Assembly (NCBI RefSeq): GCF_023554255.2
Contig: NZ_JAMJWD020000001.1
Location: 186,001-250,000, forward strand
Source: Phyllobacterium sp. 21LDTY02-6
Lineage (GTDB): Bacteria > Pseudomonadota > Alphaproteobacteria > Rhizobiales > Rhizobiaceae
Reading direction: 5' to 3'
Length of the DNA stretch: 64,000 nucleotides
Made by a program: the position numbers and the translations under genes
Notes under the pieces: model-generated
Database searches by the model: none
Told to the model about the DNA's origin: nothing
What the model saw: only the letters and a program-made list of their open reading frames with translations
Part shown: positions 50,522 to 60,800 of the stretch, one piece after another
How positions within the stretch are numbered: position 1 is the first letter of the stretch
Layout of the letters: each line of letters opens with the position of its first letter

Positions 50522-51610
50522 ATGGCGAGTTTGCAGAATTTCGATTCGGAAATCGAGAAAACCTCACAAATGGTCAAGGAGATGCGGACGAAGATCGACC
50601 AGTCCAGCGTCGTGCTCGATCAATTCGCCAAGACCGACGCCCGCATCGGCGCGCCGGATTTCGACATCGAGAACGCCCGCATCGAGGACGTCCTGCGCCA
50701 GCAGAAGGTGATGGAAGGCAATATCGCCGACCTCATCATCGGCCTCGAGGACGCCACGAACGTGTTCGGCGCCGAGTTCGAAAGCATGAAGGGCTATTCC
50801 GGCTGGGAAAAATTCGTCGGCATCTTCTCGAAGTCGAAGCAGCAGCGGCTGCGCTCGGACCGGGTGCGCAATATGTCGCTCGCCGGAAACCTGCAGGAGC
50901 TCCTGTCGAAATCCGACCGTATCGTCGGCATCCTGCGCGAACAGAAGAACGTTCTCGACGAGCGCTACAAGACCTCGGAAACCAGCCTCTCTGCCGTGAT
51001 CGAGCGCCGCAAGGCGACGATCGCCGAGCTCGAGGCGACACAGAAGCGGATCGAGGAACTCAATCCGCAGCTTCTCGACATCGAAAACCGCATCGCCTCG
51101 TCGACGGACCAGGGCGCGCGAACCGAGCTGGAGGGCGAGCGGTCCAAGCTCGCGACCGAATATAATGAGAGGCAGGCCAAGGAGCAGGAGCTTCTGGCCG
51201 AAAGCCAGACGCTGGAGCGCTACACGTCGATGTTCCAGACTTTCGTCGATTCGCTCAACAACCAGATCGCGGCGCAGAGCACGCTGATCAACAAGCTGAC
51301 CATCGATACGGAACAGCGCATCGTGCTCTACAAGGCGCTGGAGGATTCGCTGAAGACGGCGGCGCAGCAGGATGTCGCCCACAAGATCAATACGCTTGGC
51401 AGCCAGGTCGACACGGCGGCCGAGGAGACCATGGCCGGTGTCGGCGCCGCGGCGCAGAAGCATATCGGCGATCTCCTCGAGATGCATGAAAAGAACATGG
51501 TCGGCTCGCAGGACATCCAGCGCCGCAAGAAGCTGGCCGACGACGCCTTTTCGCGGCGTTTTGCCGAAGTGTTGAAAAAGCACAATTCAGCGGACTACGT
51601 GCAGAGCTGA
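50522..51610 (+). CDS. Coiled-coil protein, first gene of an AAA+ cassette
   Basis: A 362-residue, mostly helical, soluble protein with no signal peptide. Residues 1-90 are helical with IEKTSQMVKEMRTKIDQSSV. The middle holds GYSGWEKFVGIFSKSKQQRL. A long Glu/Lys-rich coiled coil covers about residues 145-255 (KATIAELEATQKRIEELNPQ), then helices SLNNQIAAQSTLINKLTIDT and ETMAGVGAAAQKHIGDLLEM. The order of helical segments is loosely like the TelA (toxic anion resistance) family, which I cannot verify. ATG 50522 follows GGGAGACATG; the gene starts only three bases before the next. Likely a structural partner of the ATPase. Confidence 0.78.
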   Translation: MASLQNFDSEIEKTSQMVKEMRTKIDQSSVVLDQFAKTDARIGAPDFDIENARIEDVLRQQKVMEGNIADLIIGLEDATNVFGAEFESMKGYSGWEKFVGIFSKSKQQRLRSDRVRNMSLAGNLQELLSKSDRIVGILREQKNVLDERYKTSETSLSAVIERRKATIAELEATQKRIEELNPQLLDIENRIASSTDQGARTELEGERSKLATEYNERQAKEQELLAESQTLERYTSMFQTFVDSLNNQIAAQSTLINKLTIDTEQRIVLYKALEDSLKTAAQQDVAHKINTLGSQVDTAAEETMAGVGAAAQKHIGDLLEMHEKNMVGSQDIQRRKKLADDAFSRRFAEVLKKHNSADYVQS

Positions 51611-51613
51611 TCC

Positions 51614-52762
51614 ATGGCTCAGTCTGCTGAACTGACGGCTGCGGAGCGCTATTTCGATGCTATCCGCGCCGCGCTGGAAGGGTTGTCGGTGTTCCTGAAC
51701 AATCGGGAATCCCCGCTCAACAAGCATGATCTCGTGGCGCAGACGGTCGCCGAATATCTGCAGCGGCTGACCGCTTCGTTCGAGTGCTGGCGCAATCGCA
51801 TCGGCTTCACCGAACGCTTCCGCATCTCGCGGTCGGATAGCGGGTTTCCGGTGTTCCAGAATGTGCTCGAACTCGAGAACGACAAGAAGGGCGCGGCCGG
51901 GCGGCTGGCCTCGATCCCTGACGCCGACAGCCTGCGGGCCGAGATGGCGGATTTCATCCTGCGCCACCGGGCGTTTCCGGCCGAGCTGCAGAAGTCGATG
52001 GCCGAGCGGGTCTATCTCGAGACGGTGCAGCAGGGCGAGGTGTTCTCGCCCTTCCTGCTGCCGGTCACCATCCGGGTCGCGGTCAATCCGAAGACGGGCC
52101 GGCCCTATTATGTCGTGCATTGGGGCGCGTTCGACGGCACGTCAAACCTGCCGCTGGTCTACATGGCCGTGGTCGAGGATTCGTCCGGCGACATGGTCGA
52201 TACGCTGGTGCGCGACGGCAAGCTCAATACGGACGTCAGGATACCCTTGCCGGTCGGCGGGCTGCTCAACCCGGAACTGGCGCGGCGCTTCGACGATTTC
52301 GCCGCCAGGAACTCCGCCTATTCGCTGTCGCCCGTCACCATCGCCACCAGCCTCGACAAGGACTTTCCGGAGCTGCACCCGAAGCAGTTGCGGCGCATCG
52401 TGCTCGGGCCGTTCTATACGGCCGGGATCACCGAACATAATCAGCGCGTGGCGGAAGTATTGGCGAAGGTGCGCAGGCCGGAGGATGCCTGGCTCCTCAC
52501 CTGGACCTTGCAGGAAGTGTTCTCCACCGCCGAAAAGCCCGGCCGCCGCGGGCTGTGGTCGTCCGAACCCTCGCAGGAGGTGTTCCACATCAATACCGAC
52601 GATCTCGAAGCGGCGCGGCAGGGCGTCAGCCATTATGAGCAACATGCACTGGTGCCGCACGAGGCCTATCAGGCGCTCTACGCATCCGGTGAAGCATCGA
52701 CCATTTTCACCGGTTTCCAGACGCATATATTGTCGAATGGCCAGGTAATCAGCGGGGTATGA
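51614..52762 (+). CDS. Unknown protein, second gene of the AAA+ cassette
   Basis: A 382-residue soluble protein that I do not recognise. It has no signal peptide or membrane segment. The first 130 residues are helical (LVAQTVAEYLQRLTASFECW), followed by an alpha/beta part with VTIRVAVNPKTGRPYYVVHW, IPLPVGGLLNPELARRFDDF and LHPKQLRRIVLGPFYTAGIT, and a tail with PGRRGLWSSEPSQEVFHINT. It starts three bases after the previous stop and ends one base before the AAA+ start, so it is translated with both. It may be a substrate adaptor. Confidence 0.78.
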   Translation: MAQSAELTAAERYFDAIRAALEGLSVFLNNRESPLNKHDLVAQTVAEYLQRLTASFECWRNRIGFTERFRISRSDSGFPVFQNVLELENDKKGAAGRLASIPDADSLRAEMADFILRHRAFPAELQKSMAERVYLETVQQGEVFSPFLLPVTIRVAVNPKTGRPYYVVHWGAFDGTSNLPLVYMAVVEDSSGDMVDTLVRDGKLNTDVRIPLPVGGLLNPELARRFDDFAARNSAYSLSPVTIATSLDKDFPELHPKQLRRIVLGPFYTAGITEHNQRVAEVLAKVRRPEDAWLLTWTLQEVFSTAEKPGRRGLWSSEPSQEVFHINTDDLEAARQGVSHYEQHALVPHEAYQALYASGEASTIFTGFQTHILSNGQVISGV

Positions 52763-52763
52763 C

Positions 52764-54674
52764 ATGGATATCGGCCTGACCACGATCGACGAGAAGGACA
52801 TCGCCAGGCATCTCGCCACCGCCCAATCGATCGTGACGCGCTTCGTGGCCGTCGAGACGGGCGAAGGCCGGGGCCCGGCCGAGATCGCCGGGACGGGCCG
52901 GCGCTTCGTATCGACGGTTTCGACCGGCGGCCTGCGCAAGACGCGCGAGGTGGAACTGGCGCGGACGATCCAGTCGGTGCGGCCCGACGACCAGATGCTG
53001 TCGATCACGCAGCACACGCTGCTCTTCCGCGCCCGCCGGGGCGTCGCCATTGCGCTTGCGGTGGCCGACATCTTCGCGCGGCAGAGCGATTTCGAAAGCC
53101 TGCGGGCGCGCAATGCCTCCGCGCCGCTGCAAGGCGAGGACGCGGCCCATTTCAAGCGGCTTCTCTCGGCGGCATCCTATATCGCCGCCTTCACGCTCGC
53201 GGCCTATCTGGCGCAGTTCATCGAGGCGGATGGCGAGCCCGCCAATGACATCGCCGAGCCGGAATTCACCTTCGACACGGCGCAGGACGCGCTGAAATCC
53301 GTGATCGCCGGGCTCGACCGCGCCATAGCGGGCACGGCGGACGAGGCCGGCATGCTGCTCCACGCCAAGGGCTTTGCCGCGCGGGCGATCGAGGCGCTGT
53401 TGCAGCGCAAGGGGCGGTTCGAGGGGCTCGGCGTGTTCGAATCCATACATCTTCGTCTCGACAGCGACGATTTCACCCTGGACGGCTTCGACGTCGCGCC
53501 GTCGAAGAAGCGCACGCCGCTGGTCATGACCTTCCGCAAGCCGGAAGAGGTCGTCGGCAATCACATCGCCAAATACCAGTCGCTCAAGCTCGCCAAGATG
53601 CTGATGGCCTATGATTTCGACCGGCAGCTTAATCCTTTCGTCGAACTCGGCGGCTTCCTCTTCACCTTCATCGGCGATGGCGCGCCCGGCACCGGCAAGA
53701 CGACGCTGATCCAGATGATCGCCGGGCTGCTCAACGATTACTGCCAGGTGGCGGGCTATGCCTTCCACTACGAGAATTTCGGCGTCGACCAGATTTCCTC
53801 CTATCAGGGCAAATCCGGCCAGAATTGCCGGCAGTTCATCACCAATGTGCTCAATCCGCGCATCATCGGCTTCGGCACCATCGACGACATCGACCAGGTG
53901 GCGGCAAAGCGCTCGGACGACCGCGCCTCGTCGGGCCAGCAGGAGATCACCGGCGTGCTGATGGATGCCTTCGCCGGCGCCTCGACCGTCGTGCGCGGCA
54001 ATTGCAGCTTCGGCATGTTTTCCAACTATCCCGAGAATGTCGACGATGCGCTGCGCCAGCGGGCAGGAGCGCGCTGGCTGGTTGACGGGCCGCAGACGCG
54101 CGACGATTACATCGACATATTCGCGCTGCTCGCCGGCAAGAACCACAAGATCCCGCTGGGCGAGCACCAGCTCTTCGAGGCGCAGCAGATCCAGCGCGCG
54201 GTGCAGACGGCCTATGAAACCCTGTCGAAGCCGCAGGAGGAGGGCATGCGGCTGGTCTATGAACGGTTCATCGCCGAACATGGCGAGCCGGAGACCATCG
54301 CCGATATCGGCACATATCTGCACATGATCAAGGAGCGCGAGCCCCGCTTCACCGGCCGGGCGATCAAGAACGTGACGGATGCGATCAAGATGCGGGCAAT
54401 GGATATCGAACTGCCGGACGAATGGTTCGAACGGCCGGAAACCTTCATGCGCAAATCCTATGATGAGAAGAAGGCGATGATCGAGGAACTGCGCCAGCCC
54501 TTCACGATGGAAATGGTGCTTCAGGAAACCAATCGCTATGCGGATTCCGAATTCCGCTATTCCGATCGTTCGGACGATGCGGCGGTGGAAAAGATGATCC
54601 GCGATGCCCGCCTGCGCGAGCGGGCGGTGAAGCAGATCGAAACGCTGAAGACCGAGGGGCGGTGGGACGCCTGA
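52764..54674 (+). CDS. AAA+ ATPase with a novel N-terminal region
   Basis: A 636-residue protein. Residues 1 to about 280 match nothing I recognise. The C-terminal AAA+ module has Walker A GDGAPGTGKTTLIQMIAGLL at about 304-314, a Walker B-like IIGFGTIDDIDQVAAKRSDD near 367-385, a possible sensor segment STVVRGNCSFGMFSNYPENV and an Arg-rich DDALRQRAGARWLVDG near 430, the place of an arginine finger. The domain order is unlike MoxR, ClpX or FtsH. It probably remodels a protein complex made with the two preceding products and the following one. Its stop overlaps the next ATG (TGATG). Confidence 0.85.
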   Translation: MDIGLTTIDEKDIARHLATAQSIVTRFVAVETGEGRGPAEIAGTGRRFVSTVSTGGLRKTREVELARTIQSVRPDDQMLSITQHTLLFRARRGVAIALAVADIFARQSDFESLRARNASAPLQGEDAAHFKRLLSAASYIAAFTLAAYLAQFIEADGEPANDIAEPEFTFDTAQDALKSVIAGLDRAIAGTADEAGMLLHAKGFAARAIEALLQRKGRFEGLGVFESIHLRLDSDDFTLDGFDVAPSKKRTPLVMTFRKPEEVVGNHIAKYQSLKLAKMLMAYDFDRQLNPFVELGGFLFTFIGDGAPGTGKTTLIQMIAGLLNDYCQVAGYAFHYENFGVDQISSYQGKSGQNCRQFITNVLNPRIIGFGTIDDIDQVAAKRSDDRASSGQQEITGVLMDAFAGASTVVRGNCSFGMFSNYPENVDDALRQRAGARWLVDGPQTRDDYIDIFALLAGKNHKIPLGEHQLFEAQQIQRAVQTAYETLSKPQEEGMRLVYERFIAEHGEPETIADIGTYLHMIKEREPRFTGRAIKNVTDAIKMRAMDIELPDEWFERPETFMRKSYDEKKAMIEELRQPFTMEMVLQETNRYADSEFRYSDRSDDAAVEKMIRDARLRERAVKQIETLKTEGRWDA

Positions 54675-55960
54675 TGGACCTGCTTTACGAAAACGAGCTG
54701 ATTTATGGCCGGCTGCTGCGGGTGGACCAGCCGCATCTGGTCGAGCGCTACAACAGGGCGCTGGCGTCCTTCGGCCTGCCGGCGACGAAGCTCGAAGCCT
54801 TCGATATCGACAGGACCGGCTTTTCGCCGCAGGTGGCGGCGGAACTGAAGGACCCGTCCTATCTCGACCCCAACGGCGTCAACCGGCGCTTCATCATCCT
54901 GACGCCCGCGCAGGCATCGCTCCCGGTCGTGCACACGCAGTTCTCCAATACGTCGCAGCTGATGTACGAGTTCTTCACCAGCAATGCGCGCGCCATCAAT
55001 GCCCTGACGATCAAGGACGTCATCTATGGCGAGATCGAGGACAGCGTCTCGATCGTCAACGATATCGAGGACCTGCTTTCGATCAACCAGGTCGAATTCC
55101 GCGTCCTTTCCGCCCAGAACGTCATGGGGCAGGCGGCGGAGCTGCGCCTTCTGGTCGACAGGCTCAAGGACGAGCCGGACGCATGGCGCGACGATGCGAT
55201 GCTGGAGCGCATGGTCGAACTCGCCAAAGTGGCCGGGGATATCCGCGAGAATTCGCTGGTGCCGGACAAGGTGCTGTTTCGCCATTCGGCCTATTGGACC
55301 AGCCATTTCGGCGGGCTCTACGTCTTTGTGGACGACAACAGGACGACCGTCATCGGCGATCCGTCGGCGCCGGGGTTTCGCCGTTCGCGGCCCTGGCAGG
55401 TGGACTACATTTCCATCAAGGATGCCGAGCAGGTGTTCCAGTTCCTGGCGGTGACGTCGCGCATCGAACTGCCGCGCGCGTCCTGGATCGAGCAATCCGG
55501 CTATCTGGAAAACCGGGGCGAGATGGTCATCCGCCATCTCATCCATGCGCTGGAACCGGAGCGCGACCTGGGCAGGATCGACCGCATCTGGCTGCAGACC
55601 TGGATCCATGCCAATGCCAGCCTGATCAATCATGACGGAACATGGCCCTTCCTCAATGCAGCCAAACGCGACCTCGCGCAGAACGGGCGCATCGACATGA
55701 ACGAGGTCGATCCGCTGCGGCGCTTCCTGCTGATCAGGGCCTTGCCGCGCCATCCGGACGCCTGGCTGGTCAACCAGCTGATCAGCGATTTCGTGCCCTG
55801 GGACTTCCTCTCGCGCTACGTGTTCAACAAGCCGGGCTTCTATTCCGACTATCGAAACTGGAGCCCGAACTACCAGCACCATGTCGTCGACATGCTGAAG
55901 ACGATGTATTTGAAGGACAAGGATGGGCTGCGGAAGAAGCTCTATGGCCTCGCTTCCTAG
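54674..55960 (+). CDS. Unknown protein, fourth gene of the AAA+ cassette
   Basis: A 428-residue soluble protein, unrecognised. The N terminus MDLLYENELIYGRLLRVDQP is followed by an alpha/beta region (FIILTPAQASLPVVHTQFSN) and a large helical part with QVEFRVLSAQNVMGQAAELR, RPWQVDYISIKDAEQVFQFL, and near the C terminus LVNQLISDFVPWDFLSRYVF. The sequence is rich in Trp, Tyr and Phe and has no low-complexity parts. The start at 54674 shares bases with the ATPase stop, so expression is coupled. An upstream GTG at 54662 is less likely. Confidence 0.8.
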   Translation: MDLLYENELIYGRLLRVDQPHLVERYNRALASFGLPATKLEAFDIDRTGFSPQVAAELKDPSYLDPNGVNRRFIILTPAQASLPVVHTQFSNTSQLMYEFFTSNARAINALTIKDVIYGEIEDSVSIVNDIEDLLSINQVEFRVLSAQNVMGQAAELRLLVDRLKDEPDAWRDDAMLERMVELAKVAGDIRENSLVPDKVLFRHSAYWTSHFGGLYVFVDDNRTTVIGDPSAPGFRRSRPWQVDYISIKDAEQVFQFLAVTSRIELPRASWIEQSGYLENRGEMVIRHLIHALEPERDLGRIDRIWLQTWIHANASLINHDGTWPFLNAAKRDLAQNGRIDMNEVDPLRRFLLIRALPRHPDAWLVNQLISDFVPWDFLSRYVFNKPGFYSDYRNWSPNYQHHVVDMLKTMYLKDKDGLRKKLYGLAS

Positions 55961-56075
55961 GGCGCTGCGTCTAAAGCCGCCCAAAGTCGTTGTCGATGGT
56001 TTCAAAACATCCTATTTGAGATTGCAGAAGAGGCCGACATAGCGGCCTTATGGACTTGGCCAGTGAGGAACCAGC

Positions 56076-57206
56076 ATGCTCGAGCCCATCGTGAACTTTT
56101 TCAGCCGGATTTTCTCCCTTCTGGGCCGGGGGATCGGCTTCGTCATTGGTCTCCTGCTCTGGCCGTTTCTGTGGCTGGGCAGCTGGTACGGCCAGCGCGG
56201 CATCATCGCCAAGGCCGTGGTCGGGCTGGCGCTCATCGTCTGGCTGGGGCTCTATGGCTATTTCTTCTATGCCAGCCAGCTGTGGTCGAATTTCAACCCG
56301 GACTATGTCGCCGCCTATAATTTCAAGGAGAAGAACGTGCCGGCGGGCGAGCCGCTGACCGATCCGGCGCAGGCGGCTGGCACGCCGGCCAAGGCCTGCG
56401 CGCGCTCGGCCATCGTCGAGGTCACCGCCGACCTGACCGATTTCAACGTCAACCAGAATGCCTGGATATCGTCGATGCTGCTCTACAAGCTCGGCTTCTT
56501 CGGCATGGACTGGGACAGGACGCCGTTCCTCGACAACAAGGCATCGTTCCAGCGCGGCATCAATTCGGCCGTCCGGCGCACGGCGGTCGAACTCGTCGAT
56601 ACGCTCGGCCGCGTTCGCGGCACCTCGCAGATCGACGCCGATCTGCAGCGGGCGCGCGGCAATCTCCAGTTCACCGAGGATGCCTGGTATTTCGGCCTCA
56701 ATCCCTTCGGCCCGAAGACGCCGACGCCGACCTATTACCGCACCGCCGTCAACGATCTGCGCACCTTCAACGGCAAGCTCGAAAACTGCAACGCGATCTT
56801 CGACGCCCGCGCCGACAATCTGATCCAGTTCATCGACCGCATCGCCAACGATATCGGCGCCACCTCCGCCATCCTCAAGGACCGGTCGGAGAATTTCAAC
56901 AATGGCTGGTTCGACACCCGCGCCGACGACCGCTTCTGGTTCGCCTATGGCCAGCTCTATGCCTATTACGGCCTGATGAACGCCGCCCAGGTGGATTTCA
57001 ACCAGGTGCTGACCGAAAAGCACCTCACTTCGCTGTGGGACGGCATGGACGGCCAGCTGCGCTCGGCCCTCGGCATCCAGCCCTGGATCATCGCCAATGG
57101 CAGCGAAGGCGGCTGGCTCCTGCCGAACCACCTGACCACGATGGGCTTCTACATCCTGCGCGTCCGCTCGAACCTGATCGACATCAAGCAGGTTCTCCAG
57201 CAGTAG
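56076..57206 (+). CDS. DUF2333 membrane protein
   Basis: A 376-residue protein. The N terminus has two hydrophobic stretches (about residues 15-35 and IIAKAVVGLALIVWLGLYGYFFYAS, written from about residue 45), after which the large C-terminal part should be periplasmic. Family-like segments are CARSAIVEVTADLTDFNVNQ, WISSMLLYKLGFFGMDWDRT, FTEDAWYFGLNPFGPKTPTP and YYGLMNAAQVDFNQVLTEKH. Two Cys (ACARS, ENCNA) could form a disulfide. Function is unknown. It lies 115 bases after the AAA+ cassette on the same strand and may act with it at the membrane. Confidence 0.82.
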   Translation: MLEPIVNFFSRIFSLLGRGIGFVIGLLLWPFLWLGSWYGQRGIIAKAVVGLALIVWLGLYGYFFYASQLWSNFNPDYVAAYNFKEKNVPAGEPLTDPAQAAGTPAKACARSAIVEVTADLTDFNVNQNAWISSMLLYKLGFFGMDWDRTPFLDNKASFQRGINSAVRRTAVELVDTLGRVRGTSQIDADLQRARGNLQFTEDAWYFGLNPFGPKTPTPTYYRTAVNDLRTFNGKLENCNAIFDARADNLIQFIDRIANDIGATSAILKDRSENFNNGWFDTRADDRFWFAYGQLYAYYGLMNAAQVDFNQVLTEKHLTSLWDGMDGQLRSALGIQPWIIANGSEGGWLLPNHLTTMGFYILRVRSNLIDIKQVLQQ

Positions 57207-57264
57207 CAGGCGTTCTGCGAGGGGCCGGACCGGGTGCCGGCCTCCTTGTTCAGGCAGGGTGAGG

Positions 57265-57726
57265 TCAGACGGGAAGCGACGAGCTTTCCTTGACCTCTTC
57301 CATGACCGCATAGGTGTGGGTCTCGCGCACGCCCGGCAGCGAAAGCAGCGCGTCGGAGAGGAAGCGGCGGTAATGTTCCATGTCGGCGACGCGCGCCTTG
57401 ACGAGATAGTCGAAGCCGCCCGCCACCATGTGGCACTCCATCACGTCGGGATTGCGCCGCGTGGCGGCGGCGAATGTCGCGAAGACGTCGGGTGTGGTAC
57501 GATCGAGCTTGATCTCGACGAAGACCAGCATTGCGCGATCGAGCTTTTTCGGCGAAAGTTTGGCTGTATATCCAAGGATATAGCCATCGCGGGACAGGCG
57601 CTTGACCCGCTCGTTCGTCGCCGTCTGCGACAGGCTGATGCGCTCGGACAGTTCGGTATTCGAAAGCCGCCCGTCCTTTTGCAATTCGCGCAGGATGCGC
57701 CGATCGAGACTATCCAGATTCTTCAT
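57265..57726 (-). CDS. putR: Lrp/AsnC-family regulator of proline catabolism
   Basis: A 153-residue feast/famine regulator. N-terminal HTH (LDRRILRELQKDGRLSNTEL; SLSQTATNERVKRLSRDGYI) and C-terminal RAM ligand domain (MLVFVEIKLDRTTPDVFATF; MVAGGFDYLVKARVADMEHY). It is divergent from putA with a 110-base AT-rich gap, the standard PutR-putA order of rhizobia and agrobacteria, where PutR activates putA in response to proline. The PutA here has no DNA-binding domain of its own, which fits. Confidence 0.9.
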   Translation of the reverse strand: MKNLDSLDRRILRELQKDGRLSNTELSERISLSQTATNERVKRLSRDGYILGYTAKLSPKKLDRAMLVFVEIKLDRTTPDVFATFAAATRRNPDVMECHMVAGGFDYLVKARVADMEHYRRFLSDALLSLPGVRETHTYAVMEEVKESSSLPV

Positions 57727-57836
57727 CGCTAAAATGCACCCCGTTTTTAGTGTTTTAACCCGATAATCTCTCGTTCATTGGTGAGAATAACCAAGTAAGA
57801 TAGATTATATGGGAAAAATCAATCAGGAAAAGCTCG

Positions 57837-60800
57837 ATGACCGAACAATTTAATGCCGACCGCAGTTTTTCAGCTCCCTATGCGCCCGACGACCAGAAAC
57901 TGGTGGAGGATCTGCTGAATTCGATTGCGCTGCCGGAGGAAACCAACCGCCGGATCGACACGCGCGCGAGCAAATATATCGCCACCATCCGCAAGGAAGC
58001 GAGCGGCATTGGCGGCGTCGAGGATTTCCTGCGCGAATATGGTCTTTCGACCCGCGAAGGCCTTGCCCTGATGGTGCTTGCCGAGGCGCTGCTGCGCGTG
58101 CCGGATGCGGCGACGCAGGACAAGCTGATCGAGGACAAGCTGAAGCAGGGCCACTGGTCCGAGCACGAGCCGAGCGGCGATACCTGGTTCGTGTCCGCGT
58201 CCGCCTGGGCGCTCGGCCTGTCGGCCAAGGTGATCAAGCCGGGCGAAACGCCGGAAGGCGTGGTTTCCTCGCTCGTCAAGCGGATCGGGCTGCCGACGGT
58301 GCGCACCGCGACGAAGCAGGCCATGCGCTATCTCGGCCAGCATTTCGTGCTCGGCGAGACGATCAAGGATGCGCTCAAGCGCGCCGCCACCAACGAGGCC
58401 AAGGGCTATCGCCATTCCTTCGACATGCTGGGCGAGGGCGCGCGCACCCGCAAGGATGCCGCCAGCTACTTCAAATCCTATTCCGACGCCATCGATGCCA
58501 TCGGCCGCGTCACCGGCAACAAGAAGCTGCCCGACCGGATGGGCATCTCGGTGAAGCTCTCCGCCCTGCATCCGCGCTATCTCGCCACGCATCATGCGCA
58601 GGTCATGGCGGAACTCGTGCCGGACCTGCTGGCGCTGGCCCAGAAGGCGAAATCCTACGATCTCAATTTCACCGTCGATGCCGAGGAGGCCGACCGGCTG
58701 GAACTGTCGCTCGACGTGATCGACCGCGTTTTCGCCGATCCCTCGCTCGATGGCTGGGATGGGTTCGGCCTCGCCATCCAGGCCTACCAGAAGCGCGCGC
58801 TGCAGGTGATCGAGCATGTGGACCGGCTGTGCGGCCGTCTTGGCCGCCGCATGATGGTCCGCCTGGTCAAGGGCGCCTATTGGGATACGGAGGTGAAGCG
58901 CGCGCAGGAGCGCGGCCTTGCCGATTATCCTGTCTTCACCCGCAAGCCGGCGACGGATGCGTCCTATCTTGCCTGCGCCCGCCGCCTGCTGGAGGCAAGG
59001 CCGCGGCTGTTTCCGCAATTCGCGACGCATAATGCGCTGACGGTGGCGATGATCCTCGAAATGGCCGGGGCGGACAAGAGCGGCTTCGAGTTCCAGCGCC
59101 TGCATGGCATGGGCGAAAGCCTCTACAAGCAGATCACCGAGCGGGACGACAGGATCGCCTGCCGCATCTATGCGCCGGTGGGCGGCTATCGCGATCTCCT
59201 GGCCTATCTCGTGCGCCGGCTCCTGGAAAACGGCGCGAATTCCTCCTTCGTCTCCGTGGTGGGCGATAGCGGCGTGCCCATCGCCGACCTGCTGGTCCGC
59301 CCGGCGGAAAAGCTCAATGATGGCCGCGGCTACCGCCATCCGGATATTCCGCTGCCGCTGAAGCTCTATGGCAAGCGCGTGAATTCCGCCGGTGTCGAAC
59401 TCGGCGACAGGAAGGAACTCGCGGCACTTTTGCATGGCATCGAGAAGGCCTCCCGCCCGGTCGGGGCTTTGCCGCTCGTTCCGAAGCTGCGGGCAGGCGG
59501 GGCCAGGCAGGACGTGGTTTCCCCGGTCGATGGTTCGCTCGTCGGCACGGTGGTCCCGGCCACCGCCGAAGAGGCGGCAATGGCCGTCGATGTCGGCCGT
59601 GCCGGCTTCGCCAGCTGGTCCCGGCTTCCGGTGGATACGCGTTCCAGGGCGCTGGAGCGGGCGGCGGAGCTGCTCGAGGAGCGGCGCGATCTCTTCCTCG
59701 ACCTGCTCTCGCGCGAGGCCGGCAAGACGCTGGACGACGGCATTGCCGAGATACGCGAGGCGGTGGATTTCTGCCGCTATTATGCCGCCGAGGCGCGGCG
59801 CAAGTTCGGTTCGGACAAGACCATGCCGGGGCCGACGGGCGAGGAGAACAAGCTGCGTCATCGCGGGCGTGGCACCTTCGTCTGCATCAGCCCGTGGAAC
59901 TTCCCGCTGGCGATCTTCCTCGGCCAGGTGAGCGCGGCGCTCGCAGCCGGAAACACGGTCGTCGCCAAGCCGGCCGAACAGACGCCGCTCGTCGCCTTCG
60001 AGGCGGTCCGCCTGCTGCATGAGGCCGGCGTTCCTGCCGATGCGCTGCTCTATGTGCCGGGCGATGGCGCCGTCGGCGCCGCGCTGACCTCCCATCCGGC
60101 AATCGCCGGCGTCGCCTTCACCGGTTCGACGGATACGGCCTGGGCCATAAATCGCGCCCTCGCCGCCAAGAAGGGGCCCATCGTTCCGCTGATCGCCGAG
60201 ACCGGCGGCCTCAATGCCATGATCGTCGATGCGACGGCGCTGTCCGAGCAGGTGACGGACGATGTCGTCATGTCCGCCTTCCGCTCGGCCGGCCAGCGCT
60301 GCTCGGCGCTGCGCATCCTCTACCTGCAGGACGATATCGCCGACAACATGCTGGCGATGATCGAAGGCGCGGCGCGGGAACTGGTGCTTGGCGATCCGTC
60401 GCTGCCCTCCACCGATGTCGGGCCCATCATCGACCAGGACCAGCACGACATGCTGTCCGTCCATATCGCCGAGATGCGCAAGACGCAGAAGGTGCGCTTT
60501 GCCGGCGATGCGCCGGAGGGCGGGCTGTTCTTCGGGCCGCATATCGTCGAGCTCGACGGGCCGCAGGCGCTGACGCGGGAGGTGTTCGGCCCCGTGCTGC
60601 ATGTGGTGCGCTGGAAGGCCAGGGACCTCGACAAGGTGCTCGACCAGATCGCCTCGACCGGCTACGGGCTGACCTTCGGCCTGCATACGCGCATCGAAGC
60701 GACGGTGGCCAAGGTCGTCGATCGCCTCGATGTCGGCAATGTCTACGTCAACCGCAACACGATCGGCGCGGTGGTCGGCACCCAGCCCTTCGGCGGCTCC

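Noticed and set aside
57870-60686. A 938-residue open frame on the minus strand opposite putA
   Set aside because: It is fully antisense to a well-supported PutA, with His/Arg/Gly-rich composition typical of mirror frames in GC-rich genes.
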